Both the position numbers and the translations under genes were made by a program. A stretch of 13,531 nucleotides of DNA from JACRDV01 sp024860865 [NCBI: Methanobacteriota archaeon] (GTDB lineage: Archaea > JACRDV01), in assembly GCA_024860865.1 (NCBI GenBank), contig JACRDV010000081.1, forward strand, positions 1 to 13,531, given 5' to 3'. This document shows, piece after piece, positions 1 to 6,181 of this stretch. A model generated the notes under the pieces. The model searched no databases and was not told the DNA's origin. It was given only the letters and a program-made list of their open reading frames with translations. Positions within the stretch are counted from its first letter, which is position 1. Every line of letters begins with the position of its first letter.

Positions 1-54
1 AATTGCTTCTCTAGGCTTAATTCCGGCTAAAGATCTCCTATTTGGGTTGTTCAT
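1..54 (-). CDS. 5' end of an unidentified leftward gene (partial)
   Basis: On the minus strand an ATG at 54-52 opens a frame that runs uninterrupted off the window edge (18 codons, MNNPNRRSLAGIKPREAI). A TATA-like TTTAAA lies at 79-84, centred about 27 nt upstream of this ATG. That is the spacing expected for an archaeal leaderless start and is the main reason for calling a gene from so short a piece. The gene would be divergent from mfnF. I do not recognise the protein from these residues. A chance open frame of 18 codons is possible. Confidence 0.45.
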   Translation of the reverse strand, partial: MNNPNRRSLAGIKPREAI

Positions 55-70
55 CAACAATGAAATGCAA

Positions 71-84
71 TAAATACCTTTAAA
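71..84 (-). promoter_or_regulatory. TATA-like promoter of the partial leftward gene
   Basis: Read on the minus strand, 84-71 is TTTAAAGGTATTTA. The TTTAAA core is centred about 27 nt before the ATG at 54, so a transcript starting about 26 nt downstream of the TATA centre would begin at or next to the start codon (leaderless). This is a positional inference only. Confidence 0.35.
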
Positions 85-180
85 TCTTTTCATTTAATTG
101 ATTTCCTGCTCCAGAGTGTTGCAAAATTTAATTTTTAAAAGTTTGGGAAACTCAGCACAGAAGAAAATTTTGGCTTATCT

Positions 181-1203
181 ATGAAGGTTTTGGGGCTAGA
201 CGTTGGCGGCGCGAATACGAAAATTGCTTTTCTTAAATATTCTGAGAACAAAATCCAAAGTTTAAAAACAAAATCAAAATATTTTCCAATTTGGAAAGCA
301 CCAAAAAAATTGCCAAAAATTTTAGTCGAGTTATCTAAGCCATTCAAAGGAGAATACACTGGAGTTACTTTAACTGCTGAACTCTCAGATATATTTCCAA
401 ACAAGTGCGAAGGCGTGCTTTCAGTTTTAAAAGCAATCGCTCAAGTTTTTGATAGAGAGAAAACTAGAATTATTGATGTAAATGGAAATTTGTTATCTTT
501 TGAGCAAGCTATTAAAGATCCATTAAGCGTTGCAGCTGCTAATTGGCAAGCAACTGTTCAAATGATTAAGGAAACAATGCCAAGTGGTATTTTAGTAGAT
601 ATCGGCAGTACAACAACTGATATAATACCAATTAAGAATGGAAAGGCAACTGCGTATAAAACTGACTTTGAAAGGTTAGCTAATTATGAACTCGTTTATA
701 CCGGATTACTGAGGACTAGCCTCAGTTCAATTACTGACAAAATAATAATTGACGGAAAATATGTTAATGTGTCTGCAGAATTTTTTGCAATTGCTGCTGA
801 TATTCACCTAGTACTTAACAATATTTCGCCAAATGATTATACTTGTGATACACCTGATAATCGAGAAAAAACTAAAGAAGCATCAATTAGGAGACTCGCT
901 AGAGTTGTTTGTGCAGATTTAGACCAATTGACTGAAGGACAGATTTTCCAAATTGCAAAATATATCTATCAAATGCAAGTTAGTAAAATTTCTGAAGCAA
1001 TTTCTACTATAAAATTGCGAGACGAACTCAACAAAGTTATGGTTACTGGAATTGGAAAAGATATCCTAGGAAAAGTTGCTGCACAAAAAGCAAACATTTC
1101 AGAAATTCTAGACATGGCTGATCTGATTGGAGATGAAGCTTGCAAAATTGCTCCAGCTGTTGGAGTGGCATTAATGGTGGCAAAAATTGAAAGTCGCAGT
1201 TAA
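181..1203 (+). CDS. mfnF: MfnF-like methanofuran biosynthesis enzyme (hydantoinase/oxoprolinase family)
   Basis: This 340-aa protein is an ASKHA-fold member of the hydantoinase/oxoprolinase family, known in methanogens as MfnF. MfnF joins the aminomethylfuran diphosphate to gamma-glutamyltyramine late in methanofuran synthesis. Visible motifs are the first phosphate loop GLDVGGANTKIA at residues 5-16, GVTLTAELSD at 61-70 and the second phosphate loop VDIGSTTTDIIPI at 139-151. Length matches the family. The ATG at 181 puts the first motif at the expected N-terminus; no strong Shine-Dalgarno is seen, and a TTTTTAAAA tract at 132-140 could be the TATA box, giving a short leader. The last 17 nt overlap mfnE, and the pairing with mfnE is the best support for this function over another ASKHA role. 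It implies a methanofuran-linked C1 pathway. Confidence 0.85.
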   Translation: MKVLGLDVGGANTKIAFLKYSENKIQSLKTKSKYFPIWKAPKKLPKILVELSKPFKGEYTGVTLTAELSDIFPNKCEGVLSVLKAIAQVFDREKTRIIDVNGNLLSFEQAIKDPLSVAAANWQATVQMIKETMPSGILVDIGSTTTDIIPIKNGKATAYKTDFERLANYELVYTGLLRTSLSSITDKIIIDGKYVNVSAEFFAIAADIHLVLNNISPNDYTCDTPDNREKTKEASIRRLARVVCADLDQLTEGQIFQIAKYIYQMQVSKISEAISTIKLRDELNKVMVTGIGKDILGKVAAQKANISEILDMADLIGDEACKIAPAVGVALMVAKIESRS

Positions 1204-1840
1204 GGTTGGGGGAAGTTTAGCAGATTTTGCAAAGCCATTGCTCGAGACTCTCTTTCAGGCTATTTCAACATGTTCTATACTGATTGTTCCTGGTGGATGG
1301 AAATTTGCTGAGTTGGTTAGAGAAATTGATCGAAAATATAAGCTTTCAGCAGAAGCAGCGCACACAATGGCTATTTTAGGAATGGATCAATATGGGATAT
1401 TTTTATCAAATCTCGCTCCTTTTACCGAGATAGTAACGACAATTAAAGAAGCGGAAAAAGTAAGTAATAAACTCCCAGTTATTTTGCCAGCTCAGTTGGC
1501 CTTGAGAGCAAATTTTGAACCTTCATGGGATGTAACATCCGATACTATAGCAGCTTATATTGCAAAGCTGTTTAAAGCCGATAAATTTATAATAGCAACA
1601 GATGTTGATGGTATACTCACCTCCGACCCGAAGATGAAACAAACAGCTCAATTTATTCCTAAAATTTCAGCTGAGGAACTATTGAGTTGGGGCAGAAAAA
1701 CTTCGGTTGATAAAGAATTACCAAAATTTCTGCTCGAAGAAAAAATATCGTGTTGGGTTGTTAACGGCAAATATCCAGAGAGGTTAATTTCAATTATTGA
1801 AGATAAAAAAACAATTGCAACTGAAATATTTGGTGAATAA
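1187..1840 (+). CDS. mfnE: MfnE-like amino-acid-kinase-family enzyme of methanofuran biosynthesis
   Basis: This 217-aa protein has the amino acid kinase fold. In methanogens MfnE phosphorylates aminomethylfuran phosphate to the diphosphate used by MfnF. It shows KVGGSLAD at residues 6-13 (phosphate-binding Lys and Gly-Gly-Ser), IVPGGWKF at 33-40, SWDVTSDTIAAYIA at 113-126 and ATDVDGILTSDPK at 137-149 (nucleotide site). The start is TTG at 1187. It places the KVGGS strand at the N-terminus as the family requires, and GGTGG at 1176-1180 gives a Shine-Dalgarno match 6 nt upstream. No ATG start is available upstream of the motif in this frame. The gene overlaps mfnF by 17 nt, which suggests translational coupling. 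A different small-molecule kinase is possible, but adjacency to mfnF makes MfnE likely. Confidence 0.82.
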   Translation: MKVAVKVGGSLADFAKPLLETLFQAISTCSILIVPGGWKFAELVREIDRKYKLSAEAAHTMAILGMDQYGIFLSNLAPFTEIVTTIKEAEKVSNKLPVILPAQLALRANFEPSWDVTSDTIAAYIAKLFKADKFIIATDVDGILTSDPKMKQTAQFIPKISAEELLSWGRKTSVDKELPKFLLEEKISCWVVNGKYPERLISIIEDKKTIATEIFGE

Positions 1841-2014
1841 ATGGAAGCAGCATCAATTGAAAAGATATGTACAAGTTGCGGCGGAAACCTAGACCTAGGA
1901 TCAATTGAATTTCCGTGCCCGAATTGCGGGGATGTAATAATAGTTAGATGCTCTCGTTGTAGGCAAGTTAGCAATCGTTATAAGTGCGTAAAATGCCAGT
2001 TTAGTGGGCCGTGA
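1841..2014 (+). CDS. small Zn-ribbon protein (COG2888-type, translation-associated)
   Basis: A 57-aa protein begins at the ATG immediately after the mfnE stop codon. It contains four CxxC-type knuckles: CTSC (residues 10-13), CPNC (26-29), CSRC (37-40) and CVKC (49-52), enough for two zinc sites. This is the pattern of the archaeal COG2888 Zn-ribbon proteins, predicted to bind RNA and routinely encoded next to aEF-1beta, as here. The stop TGA (2012-2014) lies 4 nt before the aEF-1beta ATG. It is cytoplasmic, with no signal or membrane segment. The molecular role is not established from the sequence. The gene is short and easily missed, but the cysteine pattern and context are distinctive. Confidence 0.85.
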   Translation: MEAASIEKICTSCGGNLDLGSIEFPCPNCGDVIIVRCSRCRQVSNRYKCVKCQFSGP

Positions 2015-2018
2015 GAAT

Positions 2019-2285
2019 ATGGCTAAAGTCTTAATAGAAATCAAAATATTCCCAGAAGATATTGAAACAAATTTAAATCAATTGAAGCAAGAGATTCAAG
2101 TAGCTCTCCCTAGCGATGCAAAGCTCCAAAAAACTGAAGAAGAACCGATTGCTTTTGGGCTAAAGGCATTAAGGGTTTATGTTATTGTTAAAGATGAGGA
2201 AGGGACGGCTGAAGCAGTGGAAAGTGCTATTTCAAAAGTAAAAGGAGTAAGTCAAATCCAAGTTGAAATGGCTACCAGGTTATGA
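2019..2285 (+). CDS. ef1b: translation elongation factor aEF-1beta
   Basis: This 88-aa protein is the archaeal guanine-nucleotide exchange factor for aEF-1alpha, reloading it with GTP during elongation. It has the ferredoxin-like fold signature: KVLIEIKIFPED at the start, the conserved segment EEPIAFGLKALRVYVIVKDEEG in the middle, and a C-terminal GVSQIQVEMATRL strand that contacts the partner. Length is typical (about 90 aa). I chose ATG 2019 over an in-frame GTG five codons upstream because family members begin with a few residues before the first beta strand. GTGAG at 2011-2015, overlapping the upstream stop, can serve as ribosome binding site. It is the last gene of the mfnF-mfnE-Zn-ribbon run and is convergent with argF across 41 bp. 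Confidence 0.93.
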   Translation: MAKVLIEIKIFPEDIETNLNQLKQEIQVALPSDAKLQKTEEEPIAFGLKALRVYVIVKDEEGTAEAVESAISKVKGVSQIQVEMATRL

Positions 2286-2326
2286 AATATCAATCGTCAG
2301 GTCTTTTATCGCCAAGTGGATAAGTT

Positions 2327-3268
2327 TTAACTCGTAAGTAATTCACGACCAGAGAGAAGCCAAATTAGAATAGCTTTTTGAGCGTGAAGTCTATTCTCAG
2401 CTTGATGCCATATGATGGAGTGTTTAGTGTCATCTATGATTTCATCGGTCACTTCCTGCCCACGATGTGCAGGTAGGCAATGCATGAAAATATAGTCTTG
2501 TTTAGCGTGCGCTGCTAACTCCTTGTTTACTTGATAAGGCGGGAATATTTTGAGTCTCTCTTTAGCTTCATTTTCCATCCCCATCGATATCCAAGTGTCA
2601 CAATATATTATATCAGCATTTTTGACTGCTTCTTTAGGCTCAACAATAATTTGAATTGTAGCACCGGAGTTCTCAGCAAGTTGTTTTGCTTTATCTGCAA
2701 GCGCTGGTTCATAACCTTTAGGACATGCCACTTTCATGTTAACACCAGTAAGTGCACAACCTAACAAAAGCGAGTTGCAAACGTTATTTCCATCGCCAAT
2801 CCAAGCTAGGTTTAGTCCTTTAAAGCGACCTTTATTCTCTAAAATAGTAAAAAGATCACTGATAACCTGGCATGGATGCTCTAATGGAGAGAGCGCATTT
2901 ATTATTGGCACAGTCGAATTTTTAGCCAAACTGACTATTGTTTCGTGCTTTTTAACTCGAGCAACTATTGTATGTACATACCCGCTAAGAACCTTTGCCA
3001 AATCTTCTATACTCTCGCCCCTGATTAGTTGTAGAGTTTCAGGTTCTAAAAATAAAGGATATCCCCCTAATTCACTAATTCCGACGGCAAAACTTATTTT
3101 TGTGCGAGTTGAGGGTTTTTCAAATAATAAAGCAATTGCTTTTCCCTTTAAAAGATTTGACGTTCTCCCTCCTTTTCGTTCTTTTTTTAATTTTTTAGAA
3201 AGCTTAAAAATATTATTGATATCATCTCTGCTGAAATCCCCAACAGAAATCAAATCACGTTTGTTCAA
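2327..3268 (-). CDS. argF: ornithine carbamoyltransferase
   Basis: This 313-aa enzyme makes citrulline from ornithine and carbamoyl phosphate in arginine synthesis. The carbamoyl-phosphate motif STRTK is at residues 53-57 and HPCQ at 131-134. DTWISMG at 224-230 carries the SMG ornithine loop that separates this enzyme from aspartate carbamoyltransferase. HCLP is at 263-266. Length is normal and all key residues are present. The start is TTG at 3268, giving MNKRDLISVGDFS; the RDL segment lines up with the N-terminus of other archaeal enzymes. An upstream ATG (3280 region) is in another frame and stops quickly. The gene lies 144 bp downstream of pyrE on the same strand and may have its own promoter, since an AT-rich TTTAAAAATTTA tract and an inverted repeat lie in the gap. 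Confidence 0.93.
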   Translation of the reverse strand: MNKRDLISVGDFSRDDINNIFKLSKKLKKERKGGRTSNLLKGKAIALLFEKPSTRTKISFAVGISELGGYPLFLEPETLQLIRGESIEDLAKVLSGYVHTIVARVKKHETIVSLAKNSTVPIINALSPLEHPCQVISDLFTILENKGRFKGLNLAWIGDGNNVCNSLLLGCALTGVNMKVACPKGYEPALADKAKQLAENSGATIQIIVEPKEAVKNADIIYCDTWISMGMENEAKERLKIFPPYQVNKELAAHAKQDYIFMHCLPAHRGQEVTDEIIDDTKHSIIWHQAENRLHAQKAILIWLLSGRELLTS

Positions 3269-3375
3269 GAAAATCGCCCATAAATTTTTAAATGTGTATC
3301 AAAGATTTCTTTTTGCTTTCCTTCCAAAATACACTTCTCTCAAGGTTTTTAAAACTGCAAATGTTTTTTGGTAAT

Positions 3376-3389
3376 ATAGATGGATCTAT
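3376..3389. promoter_or_regulatory. inverted repeat upstream of argF (candidate operator)
   Basis: ATAGAT-GG-ATCTAT is a perfect 6-bp inverted repeat with a 2-nt centre, located between the pyrE stop and the argF start, about 110 nt upstream of argF. Its right half continues into GATCTATCTT (3383-3392), a 10-mer that recurs exactly at 7202-7211 in the trmB/tes-like intergenic region. Whether it binds a regulator is inference. Confidence 0.3.
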
Positions 3390-3412
3390 CTTAAAGTATT
3401 TACATATTTAAT

Positions 3413-3940
3413 TTATTTTCTAACTCCGAGATCTTGAACAGTGATTAATGGAACAAGAATAATGCCATGCATTTTTAGACTCTCGCTAGCTCCTTCAAGT
3501 CTATCCACAACAACGAATGCTTTTTCTACAATTCCACCCAAATCCCTAACCGCTTTTGTTGCTTCAATAATGGATCCGCCTGTTGTGCTAACATCCTCAA
3601 TTATAACAACTTTTTCGCCGAGATTAATCTCTCCTTCAACTAGGCGCTCAATTCCATGTTCTTTTGTTTGCTTTCTAACTATTACCATAGGGATATTTGT
3701 TCTCAAACTAATTGCAGTTGCAATTGGAATTGCTCCAATAGCAATGCCTGCAATTTTTGCTGGCTTTTCTTTTTTAACTAATTCGCTCATATCTCCAGAA
3801 ATCATGTTAAGCAAAGCGGGATCTGTAGCAGCTTTTTTAATGTCAATATAATAATTGCTTTTTCTTCCTGAAGTTAAAGTAAAATCTCCAAATTTAATAA
3901 CACCCTTTTCTTTTAAAGCATTTGTAAGGGCTCGTAACAT
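3413..3940 (-). CDS. pyrE: orotate phosphoribosyltransferase
   Basis: This 175-aa enzyme converts orotate and PRPP to orotidine 5'-monophosphate in de novo pyrimidine synthesis. The PRPP-binding motif VVIIEDVSTTGGS occupies residues 111-123. The N-terminal GVIKFGDFTLTSGRKSNYYID (13-33) and RKQTKEHG (89-96) are standard for the enzyme, including the catalytic-loop Lys and His. Length is typical for the short archaeal form. The ATG at 3940 puts the first helix at the correct place. The gene overlaps the 3' end of the upstream 95-aa gene by 28 nt, so the two are probably co-translated. Confidence 0.93.
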   Translation of the reverse strand: MLRALTNALKEKGVIKFGDFTLTSGRKSNYYIDIKKAATDPALLNMISGDMSELVKKEKPAKIAGIAIGAIPIATAISLRTNIPMVIVRKQTKEHGIERLVEGEINLGEKVVIIEDVSTTGGSIIEATKAVRDLGGIVEKAFVVVDRLEGASESLKMHGIILVPLITVQDLGVRK

Positions 3941-4200
3941 ATGATTAGCTCCTTCTCATCAGCTTGAATTTTCCTTAATGTTTGAGCAAAGTCATACTTA
4001 ATTTTAGTTCGAATTCTATTGCTCAGTGGTAAATTAAGTTTCTCAAATATGAAACTATATAATAGCTCTGAGTTCGCAAAGAAGAGCGCCCCCAATCCTG
4101 GCTTTAAAAGGGCACGAATTCCAATTTCACCAAATCTGTTTAAGTAGTTCTTTCTTAACCACTCTTCAAATTCTGTAATTGATATTTTTAATTCTTTCAT
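3913..4200 (-). CDS. 95-aa protein of unknown function between DUF512 radical SAM gene and pyrE
   Basis: I do not recognise this 95-aa protein. It is mostly helical by eye, with an amphipathic charged N-terminus (ITEFEEWLRKNYLNRF), a central glycine- and aromatic-rich segment (LLKPGLGALFFANSELLYSF) and a basic C-terminal half. There are no cysteine clusters, signal peptide or clear membrane span. The gene is supported by tight packing: its ATG overlaps the upstream radical SAM stop codon (ATGA, 4197-4200), and its 3' end overlaps pyrE by 28 nt. This argues for a real translated gene rather than a shadow. A role linked to pyrE or to the radical SAM protein is possible, but the sequence does not show one. 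Confidence 0.75.
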   Translation of the reverse strand: MKELKISITEFEEWLRKNYLNRFGEIGIRALLKPGLGALFFANSELLYSFIFEKLNLPLSNRIRTKIKYDFAQTLRKIQADEKELIICYEPLQML

Positions 4201-5288
4201 ATTCGCTCAAGTATATTTTTTATTTGGGCTAGTTTCTCAGGTACTTGAACAATAAAACCATAATTTATCAAAAGTTTTCTAGTTAACTCGTTTAAATGAA
4301 TGCCATCTAAAGTATAACCTTCTGTATCAAACATTGCACTTGGCAAAATCATAGCTTTAATTGAGGGAGTCCCATTCAAGCTCTTAGCACATCTCAAGAG
4401 ATCTTTTGCAGTTAATAGACCGGTTGAACCAATGCTTTCTCCAAACACACTGTTTTTAACAGGCACTACCTTCACAGTCGGAAAGACTCTTTCTAAACTA
4501 TGTGCGCTTAGCTCTCCGGTTATTATATATGTTGGAATTTTTGGCCGAACTGAAAAAGGTTTAAACTCTGGAAAAAGGTCTTCGCCTATCATAGCCTGAA
4601 AAGCTGGTGAAAATTTAACTTCTAAGTTCAAATTTAGATCTTGAACTTTTTCTTTAATCATTAACAACTCATTTCTCGTTAAAGCTCTAATTTTTCTTTG
4701 AAGTTTTGTTATACCGACTGGAAATAATCTTGCCTCTTTTGCTTCAGCTTCATTTAGGTCCATGAGAGTTTGCCCAATTTCTTTCGCATTATAATTCGGG
4801 ACTAGAACCAAATCTGCAATTAACTCGATTTCACGCGCAGAGAATTCTGGCAAAAGTTCGATTAATTTGCCTGCATTCGGGTTTTGCACCAATTTAACTC
4901 TAGTTTTTGGATTTGTAGTATGAACTGAAATTTGAATTTGATCGAGGCCAGCTTTTGCTAAACTTGTTATCCTAGTTTTGTTTAGTTTTACATTCCCAGA
5001 AGTATCAGTTACTCTAACAATTTTAGCTCCAAGTTTTTTTGCAAGTTTGATCTTTTGTTCAAGTTTTATGTCGTTAAGAGCATCACGTTTTACCGTTATC
5101 ACTCGGCCGCGCGGCTTAAGTACCAGCTTTGGATTTTGGTCAATATAACAAAAGATGCATTTATTCCCACAATGCCCGGAGTCGGAAGATGTAGAAATAA
5201 TTGTTAACCCATCTGGTTCTGGTAAGCTGTCAAGTACATCAACTGCTATACAATGGAGTTTTTTGTCTTCACCAAGTTCACTTATCAT
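4197..5288 (-). CDS. DUF512-family radical SAM protein without the N-terminal PDZ domain
   Basis: This is a 363-aa radical SAM protein, counted from the ATG at 5288. The cluster motif CGNKCIFC (Cys 40, 44, 47) is followed by YIDQ. Later segments ISVHTTNP (about 120-127) and FPVGITK (about 189-195) and the C-terminal VVPVKNSVFGESIGSTGLL (from about 274) match the DUF512 family, best known in bacteria as PDZ-radical SAM-DUF512 proteins. Here the region before the first cysteine is too short for a PDZ domain. The substrate is unknown. Two starts are possible: TTG at 5300, overlapping the carS stop, or ATG at 5288, eight nt after a GGTAG. I prefer the ATG. It follows carS with almost no gap and overlaps the next gene by 4 nt, so it is probably in one operon with carS and pyrE. 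Confidence 0.85.
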   Translation of the reverse strand: MISELGEDKKLHCIAVDVLDSLPEPDGLTIISTSSDSGHCGNKCIFCYIDQNPKLVLKPRGRVITVKRDALNDIKLEQKIKLAKKLGAKIVRVTDTSGNVKLNKTRITSLAKAGLDQIQISVHTTNPKTRVKLVQNPNAGKLIELLPEFSAREIELIADLVLVPNYNAKEIGQTLMDLNEAEAKEARLFPVGITKLQRKIRALTRNELLMIKEKVQDLNLNLEVKFSPAFQAMIGEDLFPEFKPFSVRPKIPTYIITGELSAHSLERVFPTVKVVPVKNSVFGESIGSTGLLTAKDLLRCAKSLNGTPSIKAMILPSAMFDTEGYTLDGIHLNELTRKLLINYGFIVQVPEKLAQIKNILERI

Positions 5289-5293
5289 GTTTT

Positions 5294-5776
5294 CTACCAA
5301 GGTTCTTTTTTCAGGCCAAGCTTATATCCAGTAGCATTTACGGTGAAATGTGCCAACGGCGTAAAAACAACAAGTATGAAAAAAGTTGTAAGATATATTG
5401 GAACAATAAGCGAAGCTGCCAATATAGCTCCACAAACAAAGTCAAGCTGATCAAGAAGTGGGGCAAAAGCTCCTCTCGGCAATCCAAATCTCCTTTTTAT
5501 AAAAGCTCCAAAAACAGCGTCTCCAAAAATTGCACCAGCTCCTAAGCTGAGTCCCAATGGCAAATTTCCTTGGAGAGCTCCGATAAAGGCACCCCAGAGC
5601 ATACCTGCCAGTGAACCTTTGAAAGTCACCGATTCACCAAAAATTCTCTTGCCATCAAAGAAATTTTTGCCAAAATCAACTGGCTTACCACCACCGAAGA
5701 TTGCCGCTGACATATTTGCAAAGTAAGCTGGCAAGAAAAACCAAATTGTTTGAGCAAATAATTGTAAATAATCCAT
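5294..5776 (-). CDS. carS: CDP-archaeol synthase
   Basis: This 160-aa integral membrane protein transfers CMP from CTP to unsaturated archaetidic acid (2,3-bis-geranylgeranylglyceryl phosphate), activating it for polar headgroup attachment. Conserved CarS features are PAYFANMSAAIFGGGKPVDFG (16-36), DGKRIFG (41-47), GD at 85-86 with KRR (94-96) and RG (101-102), and the LLDQLDF segment (107-113). These residues line the CTP/Mg site. About five hydrophobic membrane segments can be seen, as expected (one each around 5-25, 55-75, 75-95, 110-128 and 125-145). Length is normal for the family. The ATG at 5776 is preceded by a TATA-like tract 29 nt upstream, making this the first gene of the leftward operon. 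Confidence 0.93.
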   Translation of the reverse strand: MDYLQLFAQTIWFFLPAYFANMSAAIFGGGKPVDFGKNFFDGKRIFGESVTFKGSLAGMLWGAFIGALQGNLPLGLSLGAGAIFGDAVFGAFIKRRFGLPRGAFAPLLDQLDFVCGAILAASLIVPIYLTTFFILVVFTPLAHFTVNATGYKLGLKKEPW

Positions 5777-5800
5777 AAATTACCGACTCAACTGAAGTGA

Positions 5801-5810
5801 TAGTATAATA
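5801..5810 (-). promoter_or_regulatory. candidate TATA box of the carS operon
   Basis: On the minus strand the tract reads TATTATACTA, centred about 29 nt upstream of the carS ATG. Archaeal transcription usually starts about 26 nt downstream of the TATA centre, so the mRNA would have almost no leader. This is inference from position and composition. Confidence 0.4.
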
Positions 5811-5868
5811 TGAGCAATTAATTATATCATAGGTGTTATTTAGGAATCTTGTTACTACAGTGGCTTTT

Positions 5869-6159
5869 CTAAGCGCGATAGAGTTTGTTTAATAATGCTT
5901 CAGCTTCATCATTAAATCCCTATCGCTGAAAATGTCTAAAGCTAAAGTTTCAACGTAGGGTATTGGCTCTTGGGCTGAAGGAGTTCGCGCTCCTCCAATT
6001 AATATTTCTTTCAATATCAGCGGTAGGCATTTCTTTTTGTATTTTAATAGACATCATATTCGAAAAGCCTTTCACTACTTTGTTCATCTTCAAAAGATCC
6101 AAAAAGGATAAAAAATTTGGGTAATTATGTGCCTCCGAAAATAAAAAGTCAAAAAAGTT
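5869..6159 (-). pseudogene. frameshifted gene remnant, unidentified
   Basis: No single frame is open across this stretch, but protein-like sequence continues through three minus-strand frames. The first, from 6159, reads through DFLFSEAHNYPNF, then LDLLKMNKVVKGF and IQKEMPTADIER. After a shift near 6005 it continues as EILIGGARTPSAQ and EPIPYVETLALDIFSDRD. After a second shift near 5916 it ends GFNDEAEALLNKLYRA and a stop at 5869. The joined product would be about 95 residues and lacks a clear N-terminus, because an in-frame stop precedes it at 6162-6160. I do not recognise the family. It may be a decayed gene, or an intact one broken by sequencing errors. Chance protein-like sequence is less likely but possible. 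Confidence 0.4.
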
Positions 6160-6181
6160 CTAAAATAAAACTCAGACTTAA

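Noticed and set aside
1648-1974. 108-codon minus-strand open frame across the mfnE/Zn-ribbon junction
   Set aside because: Lies opposite two supported plus-strand genes and has no recognisable content.
2736-3374. 212-codon open frame on the plus strand opposite argF
   Set aside because: Antisense shadow: the minus-strand frame encodes ornithine carbamoyltransferase with all its motifs, and the plus-strand product has no recognisable features.
3441-3851. 136-codon plus-strand open frame opposite pyrE
   Set aside because: Serine/isoleucine-rich translation typical of an antisense frame; pyrE on the minus strand is unambiguous.
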